A DNA stretch of 64,000 nucleotides from Pagrus major (Eukaryota > Chordata > Actinopteri > Spariformes > Sparidae): assembly GCF_040436345.1 (NCBI RefSeq), contig NC_133219.1, positions 23,162,709 through 23,226,708 on the forward strand. Direction: 5' to 3'. Below, piece after piece: positions 1 to 12,165 of the stretch. Numbering within the stretch: the first letter of the stretch is position 1; each line of letters starts with the position of its first letter. The notes under the pieces were generated by a model. The model was given only the letters and a program-made list of their open reading frames with translations, ran no database searches and was not told where the DNA came from. Position numbers and translations under genes: made by a program.

Positions 1-90
1 CCCAGCCAGAAAATAGTCTGGTAGGCTACATAACCCCAAAAACCACAAACTGTTTTGTACAGAATAAAGAATCCAACATATCAGTTTGAT

Positions 91-333
91 ATACACCGAT
101 CAGCCACAACATTAAAACCACTGACAGGTGACGTGAATAACATTGATCATCTCATCACAATGCGATGTTCTGCTGGGAAACCTTGAGTGCTGGTATTCAT
201 GTGAATGCCACTTGACATGCACCACCCATCCAAACACTGTTTTGGACCAAGTGCACCCCCTCATCACAACAACACTACCCGATGGCAGTGGCCCCCCAGC
301 AGGACAATGTGCCCTGACACACAAATTCAAGAT
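91..333 (+). mobile_element. Internally deleted Tc1-like transposon remnant
   Basis: The stretch begins with the terminal sequence I recognise from a common fish Tc1/mariner-like element (CCGATCAGCCACAACATTA) and jumps directly into the C-terminal part of its transposase. The open frame at 143-337 reads like the region around the second catalytic Asp, including a degenerate form of the usual DNAPCH block. The middle of the transposase is missing, so the copy is inactive. Family assignment is from memory of the consensus; the exact subfamily is not determined. Confidence 0.75.
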
Positions 334-339
334 ATAAGT

Positions 340-520
340 GTTAAAATATCACTTTGGTAAAAGTGAAAGTCACCGGTACAAATAGTACCTGAGTAAAAGT
401 CTTAAAGTATCTGATTTTAATGTACTTAAGTATCGAAAGTAATTTTCTAGCAAAGAATGAAGTACAGTACTTGAATACATGTACATTATTTTACATTCCA
501 TCACTGATATTAAGTGACAT
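340..520. repeat. Decayed AGTAAAAGT/ACTTAAGTA-type fish repeat
   Basis: Repeated short words such as GAGTAAAAGTC, TACTTAAGTATC and AAGTACAGTACTTGA, ending near CATTCCATCACTG, match an interspersed repeat common in teleosts, probably a non-autonomous DNA transposon. Similar words recur at 6300-6430 and 47528-47600. No coding capacity. Confidence 0.55.
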
Positions 521-3500
521 TTAGACAATGAATTATTTCATATTTGGGTTTCTATTTCACAACAGCAGATTGAAGAATAAATCAAAGTTTGGCCACATAA
601 ATATTTCACTTGACAGCCAAGATGAAAAGCAGTGAGTGTGACTGCTATATCCTGATTCACCACAAGATGGCAGCAAATATTTGTTGCATTAAGGTCTATT
701 TAGAAATGCTGGAATTTAATTAGGGAAAATGAGCGTCAGGTGCCCACTCAGAATATAATGTACAAATCATGAACAGAACATCTAGAGTGAATGATTCAAC
801 AGAACAAACAGGAGGAGAAATAACCTGGATTTGTGGCCCAAAGTGTGCTGGTTTGACCGAGTGAACAACATGTCATGCCATTAATGCCTGTCTCCTAGAG
901 ATTACATTAATATGCCACAAAGAGAAAGGTGCTTTATAGATGCTCAGGCAGGTGCATAGAAAGCACATGACCCTGACATTTGGCCCTTTCATATCCTGTC
1001 TCATGCTTTAACACTTTTTCAATATTTTATCAAGACCACAATCTTTTCCCCATCCTGAGATAAGTTTTAGTTTTCTCAACAGAAGCATAACAAACAGAAA
1101 AGTCGACAACATTATCAGCACGTAATATGTCATATGCCTAGTCATCGCACATGAAATGCTATTATACAGCTGATAATAAGCCACATGTGAATTCACAGTA
1201 GTTACTTCACATGATTTCTTACATCTAGCAGGAAAGTCTAGTGTCTGTATCTTGTTAATTTACATCTCTGAACTACTTGTGCCAACATGCAGATCGTCCC
1301 GACTGTGAAAAAGGCTCCATATATGATAAACTTGTCAGGGGAGCTTAAAAAACAGATTAATTCTCACTCATCACGTGGCCGGAAAGAAATACTGATGTTG
1401 CTCTGTGTCTCTACGGTGATAACATGTCAGTGTTGTGTGTTTTCATTTCGTTGTGCTGCAGTTCACACAGCTCGTGAGCCAGCAAAACTCACGTTGAGCC
1501 ATCTATCTTTACAATCACCTTTGTAAGCAACATATATGTACAGCAGCTGACACTATGGTAACGGTACCGGTGAGGACGAGACAGTCTTAGTGCAGGTTAT
1601 GTAATTGGATTCCAGCATATGGGTGTTAAAAAGTCATAGAGGAGTAAAGTTAGGACAATTTGTACAGAAAGGCATTAAAGGAAGAGAGAGTGAAGAAGAA
1701 AACTTTAACGCATCTTAAACAAAAATACAGTCTTCGTGTATGTAGCTTGGCATGTGAAACACCACTATTCTGAATCATGAAGCTTATGACACATTTAGAG
1801 TAAAGGTTTGTTTGAGGAGGTGGGAGTGTATTCAGAAAATGTGGTAAACACCCCTCCCAACCAGGCCTGCCTTGACACGAGACTAACAGAGAATGTACGC
1901 TTTATCCTGTGTGACAAAAGCAAAGCTGCAGTTTACCTTATTAATGGCTTTTACATACGAGGTCTGTTTGCCAATCTATAGGTTCATTTCGTAACTCCGA
2001 AAGCACGTCTTTGAGAAGCACGTCTTTGAGAAACACGTCTTTGAGAAACACGTCTTTGAGAAACATGTCTGTTGAAGATGATATATGCCAGGGAAAGATC
2101 AAATGATGTACATCTGATTGTCACTGAGAACATAGTAACATCAACAACAACCATATTTCAAATATTCTGGTCCAGTGATTGTTTATTGTAACAACACAGA
2201 CCGTAAAATAAATTGTGCAGTTGCCAAACGAAACTCAGCTTGGTATGAGAACGCTCCTGGAAAGCGAGAACAAAGAGGATCAATTTCCTGTAACTGTGAC
2301 GAAGCTGTGATATTTCTTGCGCGGCTGTTAAAGAGCAGACAGAACATCTGAGGCACCGAAAAGTGTTCGGTTCTGATCAGGGCTGCTACACTTGAGAGAC
2401 AAAACAGGAGGACAACTTTGAGGAGGAGATCACAGATGAGACCTGGGAATCATCATCCATTGAGATGATCCACACCAACCTCCACGTGAGTCAGACGCAG
2501 TGACGTCCAGCTGCGTCTTTCCACAAGCAGTCTCGCCATCTTCATCCAGAATTTGATCCAGCCCTGTCATCGGTGTAACCAATCCCCTCAAATCCTCATT
2601 CAATCACTCTGGTCTCGTGCAAGTTTAAACCGGTTCTGGGATCAGGTTTATGAACATGTGGTCTTATATAGTTGTGTCATACAACTTTGTGCGTATGTGT
2701 TGGACGTATGATATTGTAGCCTTCTCGTTGCTTTGAAGAAGACGTCTCATTCTTTACAATTAGAAACCTAGCCCTCCTCCTGAACATATCTGCTGGGTAG
2801 TGATCATCTGAAGCTGAGTGGGCTTTAAGAGACAGCTCAGGGCTTGATTAATGAACGAAAGTATGGAAGCAATTCCTGGTCTTCTGTGATAAATGTCCAT
2901 ACTAATAGAAGTCCAGCCTTGAACTGATAACCACAACTTTGTTTTGTTTTGTTTTGTTTTATTGGTTTACACATACAAAATAATACAGATTAATACACAC
3001 ATGAGCAACAAAAGATGGGATGGAGAGGTGCAAAAAACCCTCAGGTTGGGCCTGACCTGGGCACTCTCAGACTACATTAGTCCATTAAAAAAGAGAAAAA
3101 TTAAAAAATTAAATTAAATTTGCGTGATTAGAAATCGTGTATTGATTATTGTAATGGTGTAATATGGTTTAGGATTATCGGGTTGTTGACAAACCTCTGT
3201 AAGTTAAACCACACTGTAACTGAGATGTTGGACAGATGCTTGAGTTTCATTGTAGAGTCTGTTGTTTAATGTCAGGATTATTATGGCTCTCTGACATTGT
3301 GTTTTTCTGCTTGTGAGCGTTGGTCAGTCCTTCAGGGGATGAACTTATATATAAATGCTCGAAAACCTTTTAATAACTTCTATTTTATCCTCAGAGGGGT
3401 GAGCATTAAAAGAGCTCTGTCACTTCTGAAAATCTGCTCTCAGACCCTTACAAGACGTCACAGGATTATAATGACAGGAAAAGCCCCATTGGAGTGAATG

Positions 3501-4020
3501 TAAGCTGAGTTGGCCAACAGGCTGAATAACTGTTTTGGTGCCGTCTGGCGAAATGTGGCAAAGGTTTTATTAAAACATTTTACACAACTGTTGAGTCCAG
3601 TGTGGAATAAAATAATAAGGTGGCTAGGCGTGGGTGAAAGTCAGCGAGGAGTCAGTTGTTCCGCCCTAACCACCGACTGGGGAGTCGTGTCTCAACAAGA
3701 CGCAGCATTTATAAAGTTCAAAAGGGGAATTATTTTTCAGATCACACACACAACAGGACTCCAACATGGACACAAATATTTCATTTTTAACCTGTGGATT
3801 TTTCCATTAAATTATGAAGGAAATTAAGGTGAAAACTGCTAATTTATTTATTTATTTTGAATTATTCACACATGTTAATGCCTCAGACTAACCTACCTTT
3901 GCTCTCTATATGCTGTAACGTATATCCTACAGCTGAAGCCGGTTTAATTACCCTCCGAGCGACCCCTCCTCCTCCTCCTCCCTCCCCTCTCTCCCACCCA
4001 CTGTTGTTGACTGGCTGCGC
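521..4020. other. Upstream noncoding region
   Basis: No convincing coding exon or RNA gene was seen on either strand. Open frames here are short and lack family resemblance. The region contains the 15-bp tandem repeat at 2003-2070, a short (GTTTT)n run near 2941-2960, and AT-rich single-copy-looking sequence. It lies upstream of the first candidate slc20a2 promoter. Confidence 0.5.
2003..2070. repeat. 15-bp minisatellite, about 4.5 units
   Basis: The unit CACGTCTTTGAGAAA repeats head to tail at an exact 15-bp step (CACGTCT begins at 2004, 2019, 2034 and 2049, and a variant CATGTCT begins at 2064). Each unit carries an ACGTG core on the minus strand. It is a small local tandem duplication in noncoding sequence. 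Confidence 0.85.
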
Positions 4021-4023
4021 CGG

Positions 4024-4031
4024 TTACGTAA
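4024..4031. promoter_or_regulatory. TTACGTAA palindrome (D-box-like PAR-bZIP/E4BP4 site)
   Basis: A perfect TTACGTAA palindrome sits roughly 0.6 kb upstream of the candidate first exon at 4.6-4.9 kb. Known biology: this is the consensus bound by PAR-bZIP factors (DBP/TEF/HLF) and NFIL3. Function here is inference; an 8-bp match can occur by chance. Confidence 0.3.
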
Positions 4032-4423
4032 CACATTTATGCCTTGCGCACGTGGCCACAGCCATAATAGACGGGCAACATTTTGACGGATTAAACATTA
4101 CCACCGACCCAGTGATCACAGCCTTCACACGCGAGCCACGTCTCTACCTTCTGGGGGCGAGGTCAGGGCACGATCTGGTCAAGTACACCCTTTATTGTTG
4201 AGTCGCCATAACGATAATGATCCACGATGAGGGCTGGCTGTTGTGTGGCGGAGGGGGAGCTGTGTGTTTGCTCCTGACTAGATCTGGAGGTGCACTCAGG
4301 TTGTCTTTTATTTGATTGCTGAAAGACATTTAAAGCAAAAGTTGCGAACTGGGAATAAATATCCATGAAGGAAAATACGGAGACCAGTTGGATATATTTT
4401 TACGCAAATAGTGCTATTAAATG

Positions 4424-4585
4424 CCCCCCCCCCCCCTCCCTCCTCTCCCCCCTATATGGTCTCAGCATGCCCTCAGCAGACTGACCACTACCCCCCCCCC
4501 CCCCTCTCTCTCTCTCTCTCTCCCTCTCTCTCTCTCTCCTTCCCTGTCTCACGCTACCCTCCTCCTCCTCCTCCTCCTTCATCCC
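4424..4585. repeat. Poly-C and (CT)n low-complexity tract
   Basis: Two long C runs (near 4424-4437 and 4492-4504), a (CT)n tract and (CTC)n triplets make a strong pyrimidine-rich strand immediately before the GC-rich candidate first exon. Such tracts are common in vertebrate promoters. Long open frames across it, proline/serine-rich on plus and glutamate/arginine-rich on minus, are products of low complexity, not genes. Confidence 0.8.
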
Positions 4586-4599
4586 CTAGCTGTCATCCC

Positions 4600-4895
4600 A
4601 AGCAGCGTTGAGACGACGGCTCAATCCCTAAACGCCCGGATGAGAGCAGCAGCAGCAGCGGCGGCAGCAGCAGGCGACATTCAGGGCAACATGGTCGCAT
4701 AGAGTCCTGCCGAGTCGAGGAGGCGCAGACCCACAGCCATTGACGGGACGACACGGCCCTCTGCTGGAATCCGTGACATTTTCGACGCAGCCCACGGAGG
4801 AGCGCTGCTTCTGGGAAACATACAGGCAGAGATATAGAGGCGCGGAGGCGGAGAGGAGCGGCACGTTTCCCCCCTTGTGGTGTCCTATTTCGTTG
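4600..4895 (+). other. slc20a2: Candidate noncoding first exon A of slc20a2
   Basis: This GC- and CpG-rich stretch, following the pyrimidine tract, ends at a strong donor (TCGTTG|gtgagt; intron begins at 4896). A second good donor lies downstream (CCTG|gtaagt, exon end 5054). No plus-strand coding exon occurs until slc20a2 at 32 kb, so by elimination it is probably a 5' untranslated exon spliced to 32049. The transcription start is not determinable, so 4600 is approximate. It could instead belong to an unrelated noncoding RNA. Confidence 0.45.
4640..4702 (+). other. Possible upstream ORF, 20 codons, polyalanine
   Basis: An ATG inside candidate first exon A opens a 20-codon frame: Met-Arg, then nine alanines encoded by a (GCAGCAGCGGCG)-type triplet run, then a short tail and TAG. 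If exon A is transcribed, this frame lies in the slc20a2 leader and could lower translation. Translation is not shown. Confidence 0.25.
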
Positions 4896-6299
4896 GTGAG
4901 TACATTTTGTCTGGCTTGCCCCTGTCTTCTCCCACCACCAACCCCCTCCTCTTTTTTTTTTTTTTTTACAATCTTCTTCAGTCACTTTTCCTCACGCATT
5001 TCCTTTGCGGTGAGCTGTCTGTGCGGGGCTGCATTCGGAGGAGGAACGGGCCTGGTAAGTGTGCGCGTAAAATGAGACATGTCCGTGCGTTTTTAAAAAA
5101 AAAAATCATTTTTCAAATGAGCTGCTCCCGGACACGCAGTCTCCTGACTCGTATTAACGCATTTTTTTTTGACAGGAATCACCGGAACATGTTGCGTTTC
5201 GCGTTGTGTGCTCGCGATATTGTTGCCACCGCACGCACGCCAGCACGCACACTGAGTGAGTGAATGGAGCTGCTACACGTGTGCGTGTGTGTGTGTGTGT
5301 GTGACTTCACATCCGATAGAGAACCACAATAGCAGTGATTCAGACGGGCTGTCTGCTGGTGTGTTCACCGGTCTGAGCCAGTGTGGGAAACTGGGAAAAG
5401 CCAAGAAACGGCGAGCACTTGGCCCGCAGCGCCGCTTCCAACGAGGCTTTAATTACTTTGCTGTTAATCACGCGAGTTCATTTCACTCTGTTGAGCTTTA
5501 CTGTTTGACGACAAGGCGGGTCGACGACTGAGCATGCGCACTGTGCGCTGCCACTGCCGCTCCATTGCCCAATAACAATAAGAAGTTGGGACAAGCCCTG
5601 TCCCAAACATCTCACAAGTGGCCCCAGGTCACTTCCCGGCTCTCCTTCACCAGCTTCAGGCTTTTGTTGTCTACCCTCATGTTTGACTGGATGGTTTAAT
5701 TGTTTCAGGCAGACAGGCAGCACAGGGAAATGATAATATATATAATAATAATATGATCTGCTCACCTGCAGCAGCAAGCCAGGGGGTTACTGTGCCACAC
5801 AATATGTTCCAGGCTCCACCAGCTTCCTCTGCCACGCTGAGAGATAACTATTTTCCGACAACAAAAATCTCAAACACTGGAACATACACACTGTCAACAT
5901 GGAGGGAAGGAAAGAATAACAGGAACTGCCTTCAAAATAAGTGTTTTACTGGAGTGGAAGGAGAAATACAGCACTGTAAATAATAATGATAATAAACTTT
6001 GTTTCTATAGCACCTTTTGAAAAACAAAGTGACAAGGTGTTTCACAGAATGTAGTACCATACAGTTCAAGTAAAATACCCAATACAGACAAAATATTATT
6101 CTTATTATTACCGATGCGTTATTGTGGGAGCAACATGTTACTGTGGCAGCTGATTTTAACAACTTACTAACACTGTTTGAGTAATTTAATGTTTAATCAT
6201 GTATTATATTGTGTAAACTCTTTGTTTATTTATGTAAAATCTTAATTTGTAAATAACTTAACTATAGGCAAATAAATGCATTTTGTAAAAGCACAATAT

Positions 6300-6430
6300 G
6301 TCCCTCTAAAATGGGTTGGAGTAGAAGTATTAAGTATGGAAATGGTAAATAATTAAATAAAGCACAGGTACCTCAAAATTGTTCTTAAGCACAGTATCAA
6401 AAGAAACGTACTTAGTTGCCTTTCACTGTA
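6300..6430. repeat. Decayed ACTTAAGTA-type fish repeat, second copy
   Basis: Contains AGGTACCTCAAAATTGT and a degenerate TTAAGCACAGTATCA / GTACTTAGTTGCCTTTCACT series, matching the same fish repeat family as 340-520. No coding capacity. Confidence 0.5.
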
Positions 6431-9399
6431 GTGCCGACCCTACAAAGTTAAAGTTTATCAGGCTCCAGAGCGCGACTATTTTGTACGTACGTAAGTGCAA
6501 CTAAAAGTTTTCATTGCTCCTGAAATCCAGCAAAAACTTTCAACGTCAGCCCTCATCAAGGAAAACCACTTAACTGCACCGTATTCCTGTTGATAATCAC
6601 TTACTTAATATGTGGGGAAATTCAATTAAAATGTGTTATTGGGTGCACCTGAGCGATGAGCTGGTGCTCCTAAATGAAAAAGTTAGGCGCACCACTGCAA
6701 CCAGTGTGACAAGTCAGTCTGGAGCCCTGGTACAGTGAGTATTTATTATGTGGTTATTGTCATTGGATGGGTGCATATCATCATGTGTTTCTTTTATCTA
6801 AGCTACAATCTGTCAAACTCAGTCTTCATCTCTTATTCTTTATGCTACACCTACCCTACGCTCATGACATCTTATCCTATGGCTCACATAGGCAGGGGAA
6901 GCTCCCAGCGTTCCTGCAGCCAGTATGTGGTCTGTGAGTTAATGATTAATCTGCATATTACGATAAGAAAGAAGAAAACTGCCGGGGTCTGCCACTACCT
7001 CTCATGTTTTTCTTTTTTTATTCTCTTGAAAATGTAACATAGGTGCTTTTACACAGCAGGGGCTCGTAAACAGAAACACACTGATTGCTCTATCTAGTCT
7101 AGCCATAAAGGTTGTAGGACAGATATGAAAGCGTATAATGATAAGATACACTGATTAATGACTTCCCTATTTTTTACACACCTTGTCTACTTTATCCTAA
7201 CATATGAGGGCACGGTCTGGGGCCTCTGTTGACCACCGTCTCTGATAAGGAGCATGTCGCCAGCCTCTCCCACTTGTACATTGTTAAAGAACATACCCAC
7301 CTGTCTGTGAAGTGTGCTTAAGTGATAATTAAATGGCGCAGGAATTTATTTGCTGCTCCTCAAGTTCCTGCACCCACACAGTTAAATTTTTAATTTGCTA
7401 AAGCATTTGCTAAAGAAACCGGCTTTCCAAGAAACATTCAAGTTAAACTTGTCTCTGCAGTGATGCTGTCTCATCTGACAGCTTTGTCAGAGGGGGAAAA
7501 CGAATATCACCATTCTTTGACTGGGGCTTAATTAGATTTTTCTACAGCTATCTTGTGGAATTAAGGTGGGTTCCAGGCAACATTAGTGACAGATTCAATT
7601 GATATTTTCTCTGTACTTTGACCCTCCCTTTGTCAGCGTAATCCTCTCGGAAAAAAGAAAAACAAATCAAGGCAGAGTGATTCACACTAAATTGCCAGGG
7701 TGCAGCCGCAGCTCCGGCCACACCGTCAATAGAGCTGCTCTCTTTTACGCTAACCCATGAGTCCAGACGCTTCATAACAGACACACGGCAGCAGTGTGTG
7801 TTTAAACAGCAGTTGAGTCGGCAGCTCGTGTTTTTTGAAAGTTTGTGTGTTGTCGAAGCTGGCTGTCAGCGGGGGAAGGAGGGGAGGGGAGGGAAGAGCA
7901 GTTCACATGCACGGAAGAAGTATGTTGTGTAATGTTTTCATGTTCAACAAGATGCTGAAAGAGCAGAGTCAGACCAGTTTTCATGGAGGTGATCTCGCTG
8001 CACGGTACACGTGTGCTGACTGTTGACGGTTTCTAAGAACTGTCTGCCCTCTGTGACTCCACCTTTTGTTCCAGGTCGATGTTAGATTTGCCTTAGGCCT
8101 CTTGCTCCGTCACAAAAATGTCTTCCCATGAGCAGGCAGGTCACACCACATTACTTGACAATCTTCCTCTATGCACGGTGTCGCTTAGACTTTTTTGCCG
8201 TGTTTTCTCTATTAAACTGTGGGACAAGATCTGCAGTGTGATACATAATGGCAGAGATGTATTCTGAGCCAGATTTTCAGAAACAGTCTGGATCCTGGAT
8301 TTGCTGCCTCACTTTTACCATTTGTACACCAAAACTAGTGTCCACTCTCTTCATCAGGCTATATCAACAACATTCTGAATTAGACTTATCGCTTTCTCGG
8401 GGGCTGGTATGAGTAAGGAGTGAAGCATCTCCCTTCGTTCTTATCTGTTGGCAAGAATTTGGTACTGACTAAGGAAGCAACTGCAACTGTGTCACGGAAG
8501 GATGGAGAAGTGTCAACAAACCAACATCCTGAATTTGAACCCATGTCACAGCATCGTGCCTGAAAAGGGTAGAAAATTAACGTGTTTACCCGGATGTCGT
8601 GTTTCCATCACGGCCGATCAGAGCTGGAGCCAATTAAAACCCACGACTACTGCGGAGTCATTTGTTGGCGGGTAAAGGCAGGTTGTATATATTCACATTT
8701 AAGACAACAGCCAGATGTTAGCAGGTAATAGTGGGGGTTTTTGTCCAGTGTGAAAGGGGTATTTGTTTTGTATCTTAGTGATAGCTCGACCAATTCTGGA
8801 TCTTTGACAACCCGCCAATTTTTAACAGGTGTACTAGTGTTTCAAAAACCTGCATTTACGCACTAATTTTGGTGTAAAGGTGGCCAGTATTGTTCAAATC
8901 AAGATTGATTTGTTATTATTCAACACAAGATTGCATAATGAACCTCAAACTAATGAATGATCAAGTCACAAATATAAACTTCTCATTGGCAGCAGATACT
9001 TTTTGAATCTTTTGGCAGACGGCAGCAGGATGTTGTCTTGCAGTTTCCTTCCGCCTCTGTACAGACGGCTCACCTCACCGATATCACTGATGCTTTGTAG
9101 ATGTGTACCAATGGACAGAGGTAACAGAGACCGCATTTCTAAATAATGTCACATCTAGTTGACATTCTTTCACTGGATTCAGGACATATACACTAATAAA
9201 GAGACGTCTGCAGTATGTTAGTGTCTGCCCAGCTATCAGTCTAGCTTCTAGCTTTGGACTTTTTTTCAAAACAAGCAGTTGGAGTTCCTCACCTCGGCTG
9301 CTCAGATGGGAATTTTCACTGTTTTGTTGACATTTACGGTCATGCTAGTGACATGGCCCCTAGGGATGACGATGTCAGCCAGTCCACCTCTTTGGTCCA

Positions 9400-9800
9400 G
9401 ACTGAAATATACCAACAATTATCAGATGGATTAAGATGCCATTTTGTACATACTTTCATGATCCCTAGAGGATGAATCCTAATGACTTTGATGATCCTCT
9501 GACCTTTCCTACACCGGACTCGTGTTTGGTCTCAGGTCTCCCTTGGATTGGCCTGTGAAGTTGATAGCCCTGATTTGTAGCACCTGTCTCAGTTTGCATA
9601 AATGCCAGTCAGGTGACTGCAGCATTTTATCCTGCAGGAGGAAGAGTGCCGAAAGGTTGAACGTCATCAGATGAAAGTAATGCTTTCGAGCAGTTCCCCC
9701 AATACATGACCAAATAATTTTCCAATCATCAGATGTAGCATTGCTAATCAGAAAATGTTGCCATGCTAATATGGTAAACAAAGATGTGTTAGCATTTAGC
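9400..9800. repeat. Degenerate fish repeat (GAGGATGAATCCTAATGACTT type)
   Basis: The words TCATGATCCCTAGAGG and ATGAATCCTAATGACTTTG, followed by GATCCTCTGACCTTTCC, belong to a tandem-like interspersed repeat widespread in percomorph genomes. The adjacent part carries a TTAGCATTTAGC-type segment in reverse orientation. The 230-codon minus-strand open frame at 9509-10201 runs over this repeat and is not a gene. Confidence 0.5.
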
Positions 9801-12009
9801 CTGAAGCAAAGCATAACATAAAAGCTGCAAGCATGACTGATGGGTGCCTTTTTATGAATGGATTTATGTTTCATATTGAGGTTTTTTAAGTATAGTTGGC
9901 TGCCGGATGCAAAAGATTTTTGAAGTGAATTCCCATTTTCTAACACAAATAAGAAATGACCTTGATGCTGTGCATGTACGTGAGCGGGAAGAAAAGGAAA
10001 AAGAAATGTATGGAAAATGCATAGGAGTCTTTTCTGGTTTCCATGACGGTAGGGCACCGTGCAGGCTGGCCCTTCTGCCAGTGGGTGTGTCTGCATCCCT
10101 GTGGGCGGAAGGGCAGTTGGCATCGGGGCCGGCAGAGTCACAGTCAGAGAACAGTCTGTCTCTCTGATCGGCCCACCTCGCCCTCGGAGCACAATCATCA
10201 CACTGTTATGTCTGAGTCACATGATAGCACAGAGAGAGTGGGAATCGCCATGCTGTGTGTGTGTGCATGTGTGTGTGTCTGCTTGTACTAGCGTTGCTTA
10301 ATCCATGTTATTGTTGAAAATCTCGTTAAGCATGTCACTGATCATGCGGTGCCGATAACGTGTGTTTTCATTTTGTATTAAGAAAGGTCAAAACAAGCAC
10401 GCTGGACAGGAGAGAGCAGGAAAGGTCTGGAGCGAGGGTTGTTTCTGTCGTTGTTCAAGGGAGCCGAGAAGAGCGCGCACTTAATTAAGTTGTGAGCCAA
10501 CAGCGATGGACGAATACGCCTAAAACAAAATGGTACAAACTTCAGGATCGCAGTGTTTGAGACATCACAGTTCCGCGAGTCGCCTGACGATTTTATTCTC
10601 AGCGTTGCTTCAGGGTCAGGGCACCGTTAAAAGCTTGGGAAAATAATCAAAAACCATTTCAGGTCTTAATTAGACTACTTTACAACCACTGGTTTTGTCT
10701 GTTTTTAACCAGATCTAAGTTTTCTGGACACAAAAATACTTTAGGCCGCATTTACACACTTACATACTTGTGGTTTGCACACATATATGTATGCAGCTGG
10801 TTTCGGGGAACTCCTGCCCAGTGGCAACCTCACAAGCGATTTAAAAAATGTTGGCACCCCATAATGCTTGCCTGTCCTCCTGTCAGCTCCTGTCACGAAA
10901 TCCTGCATTCTTCTTTGACCCAAAAGTGAGCCTTAATAGCTCATAATGCCCCGAACTCTTTGTCCTTCATTACTGTCTTCACAGCATGGTTGTGGTATTT
11001 TTGGAGGTTTCTTCCGTCTACTTGACAAATATCAGCATTTACAGCATCGACTCAGTCATTTATTCCCGCCGGCTGCCATAGGCTTCCCGGTAGTTCTCCC
11101 CATCTTGGTTGCTTTGAAGCAAACGACCCTCACTTAAATTGTGGTGGGTGATGCATAGAGGAAAACCTCTATTCCTTTAAGTTATGGCCTCCTTAAAGAC
11201 TAAACCTCTAGACTCTTCCTGTAAAAGTGAAACTCATATTTACATGCAAACAATTAGCCATTTATAATCCCAGTTAGCGTGTGACTGCTTGTGCTAGTTG
11301 CATCGTTTACTCTGACCTATTGTGTGTTTTTTGGCTGTGTTTGTCCTCTCCACTCAGGCCATGAGAGCCATTTTGTAGTGTTTCTGGTGGCCTTCTGTAA
11401 GCGGCAGGGTCTGTATCAAAGCGTTGTCACACAGAGCGTCTCTTGTTTGGGTGCTGGCCTGGTGTTAACTATGCTAATGACGAGCTTACTGCCGAACTGT
11501 GAGCCATTGTGGTTTTCTACATGGGAGGTAGAATTGACATTATTTTCCTGTTCTTCTCACTCGAGTACATTTGTTCAGGGGCACCTATGTCGTGCTTGAC
11601 TTTAATGAGTCACCATTTACCGCAAAGGCTTGGGGTCAGGTCGAGGTCTTGGAAAACTTCTGATGGCAAAACACTTGAGGAACTACTGAGAGAAGCATGG
11701 GAAAAGTTATTCTTGGGATGATCTGTCGTGTCATGTAAACATCATGTTATTTTTGGGCTCTGTGGAGACAAACCTGTGCCTCTGTTACCTATAAATAACA
11801 TGTAAATACCTATGAATTGCCTCCAAATTTCTATAGAGTCGGCCCTTTTTCTCCCAGGGGAGGATCGGCAAAGCTGTGTGGGTGACTCAGACAAGTCAGA
11901 CATTGTTTTCTACATCATTTTTTTGATAACTTAATATGGCAGCATGGACTGCTTCTCTCCCCTGTTGTTGCTTCATTATGAGTGGGAGGTTTAAAGACAA
12001 TGATATAAC

Positions 12010-12165
12010 GTAGGGGTGCTCGATTATGGCAAAAATCATAGTGACGACAATTACTTGATAGTCTTTAGAAACATCATGCATTGATGAACTAAAAATTAAA
12101 ATCGTAATGCACAAATGATCATTCCCACAAATCATATTTTTGCATCATGTTTTAGCCCTAGTGTT
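12010..12165. repeat. Decayed GCTCGATTATGGCAAAAATCAT-type fish repeat
   Basis: The segment starting GTGCTCGATTATGGC and including CATCATGCATTGATGAA resembles a teleost interspersed repeat. Related fragments (AATCACTTTGTTTATAACG) occur at about 12395-12450, as if the element had been interrupted. Assignment is from memory and tentative. Confidence 0.4.

Noticed and set aside
4400..5263. Several overlapping open frames on both strands near 4.4-5.3 kb
   Set aside because: They run over poly-C, (CT)n and CpG-rich leader sequence. Only the short polyalanine upstream frame at 4640 is noted, as a leader element.
9509..10201. 230-codon minus-strand open frame, among the longest in the window
   Set aside because: It overlaps a degenerate fish repeat and shows no domain, no family resemblance and no splice or promoter context.
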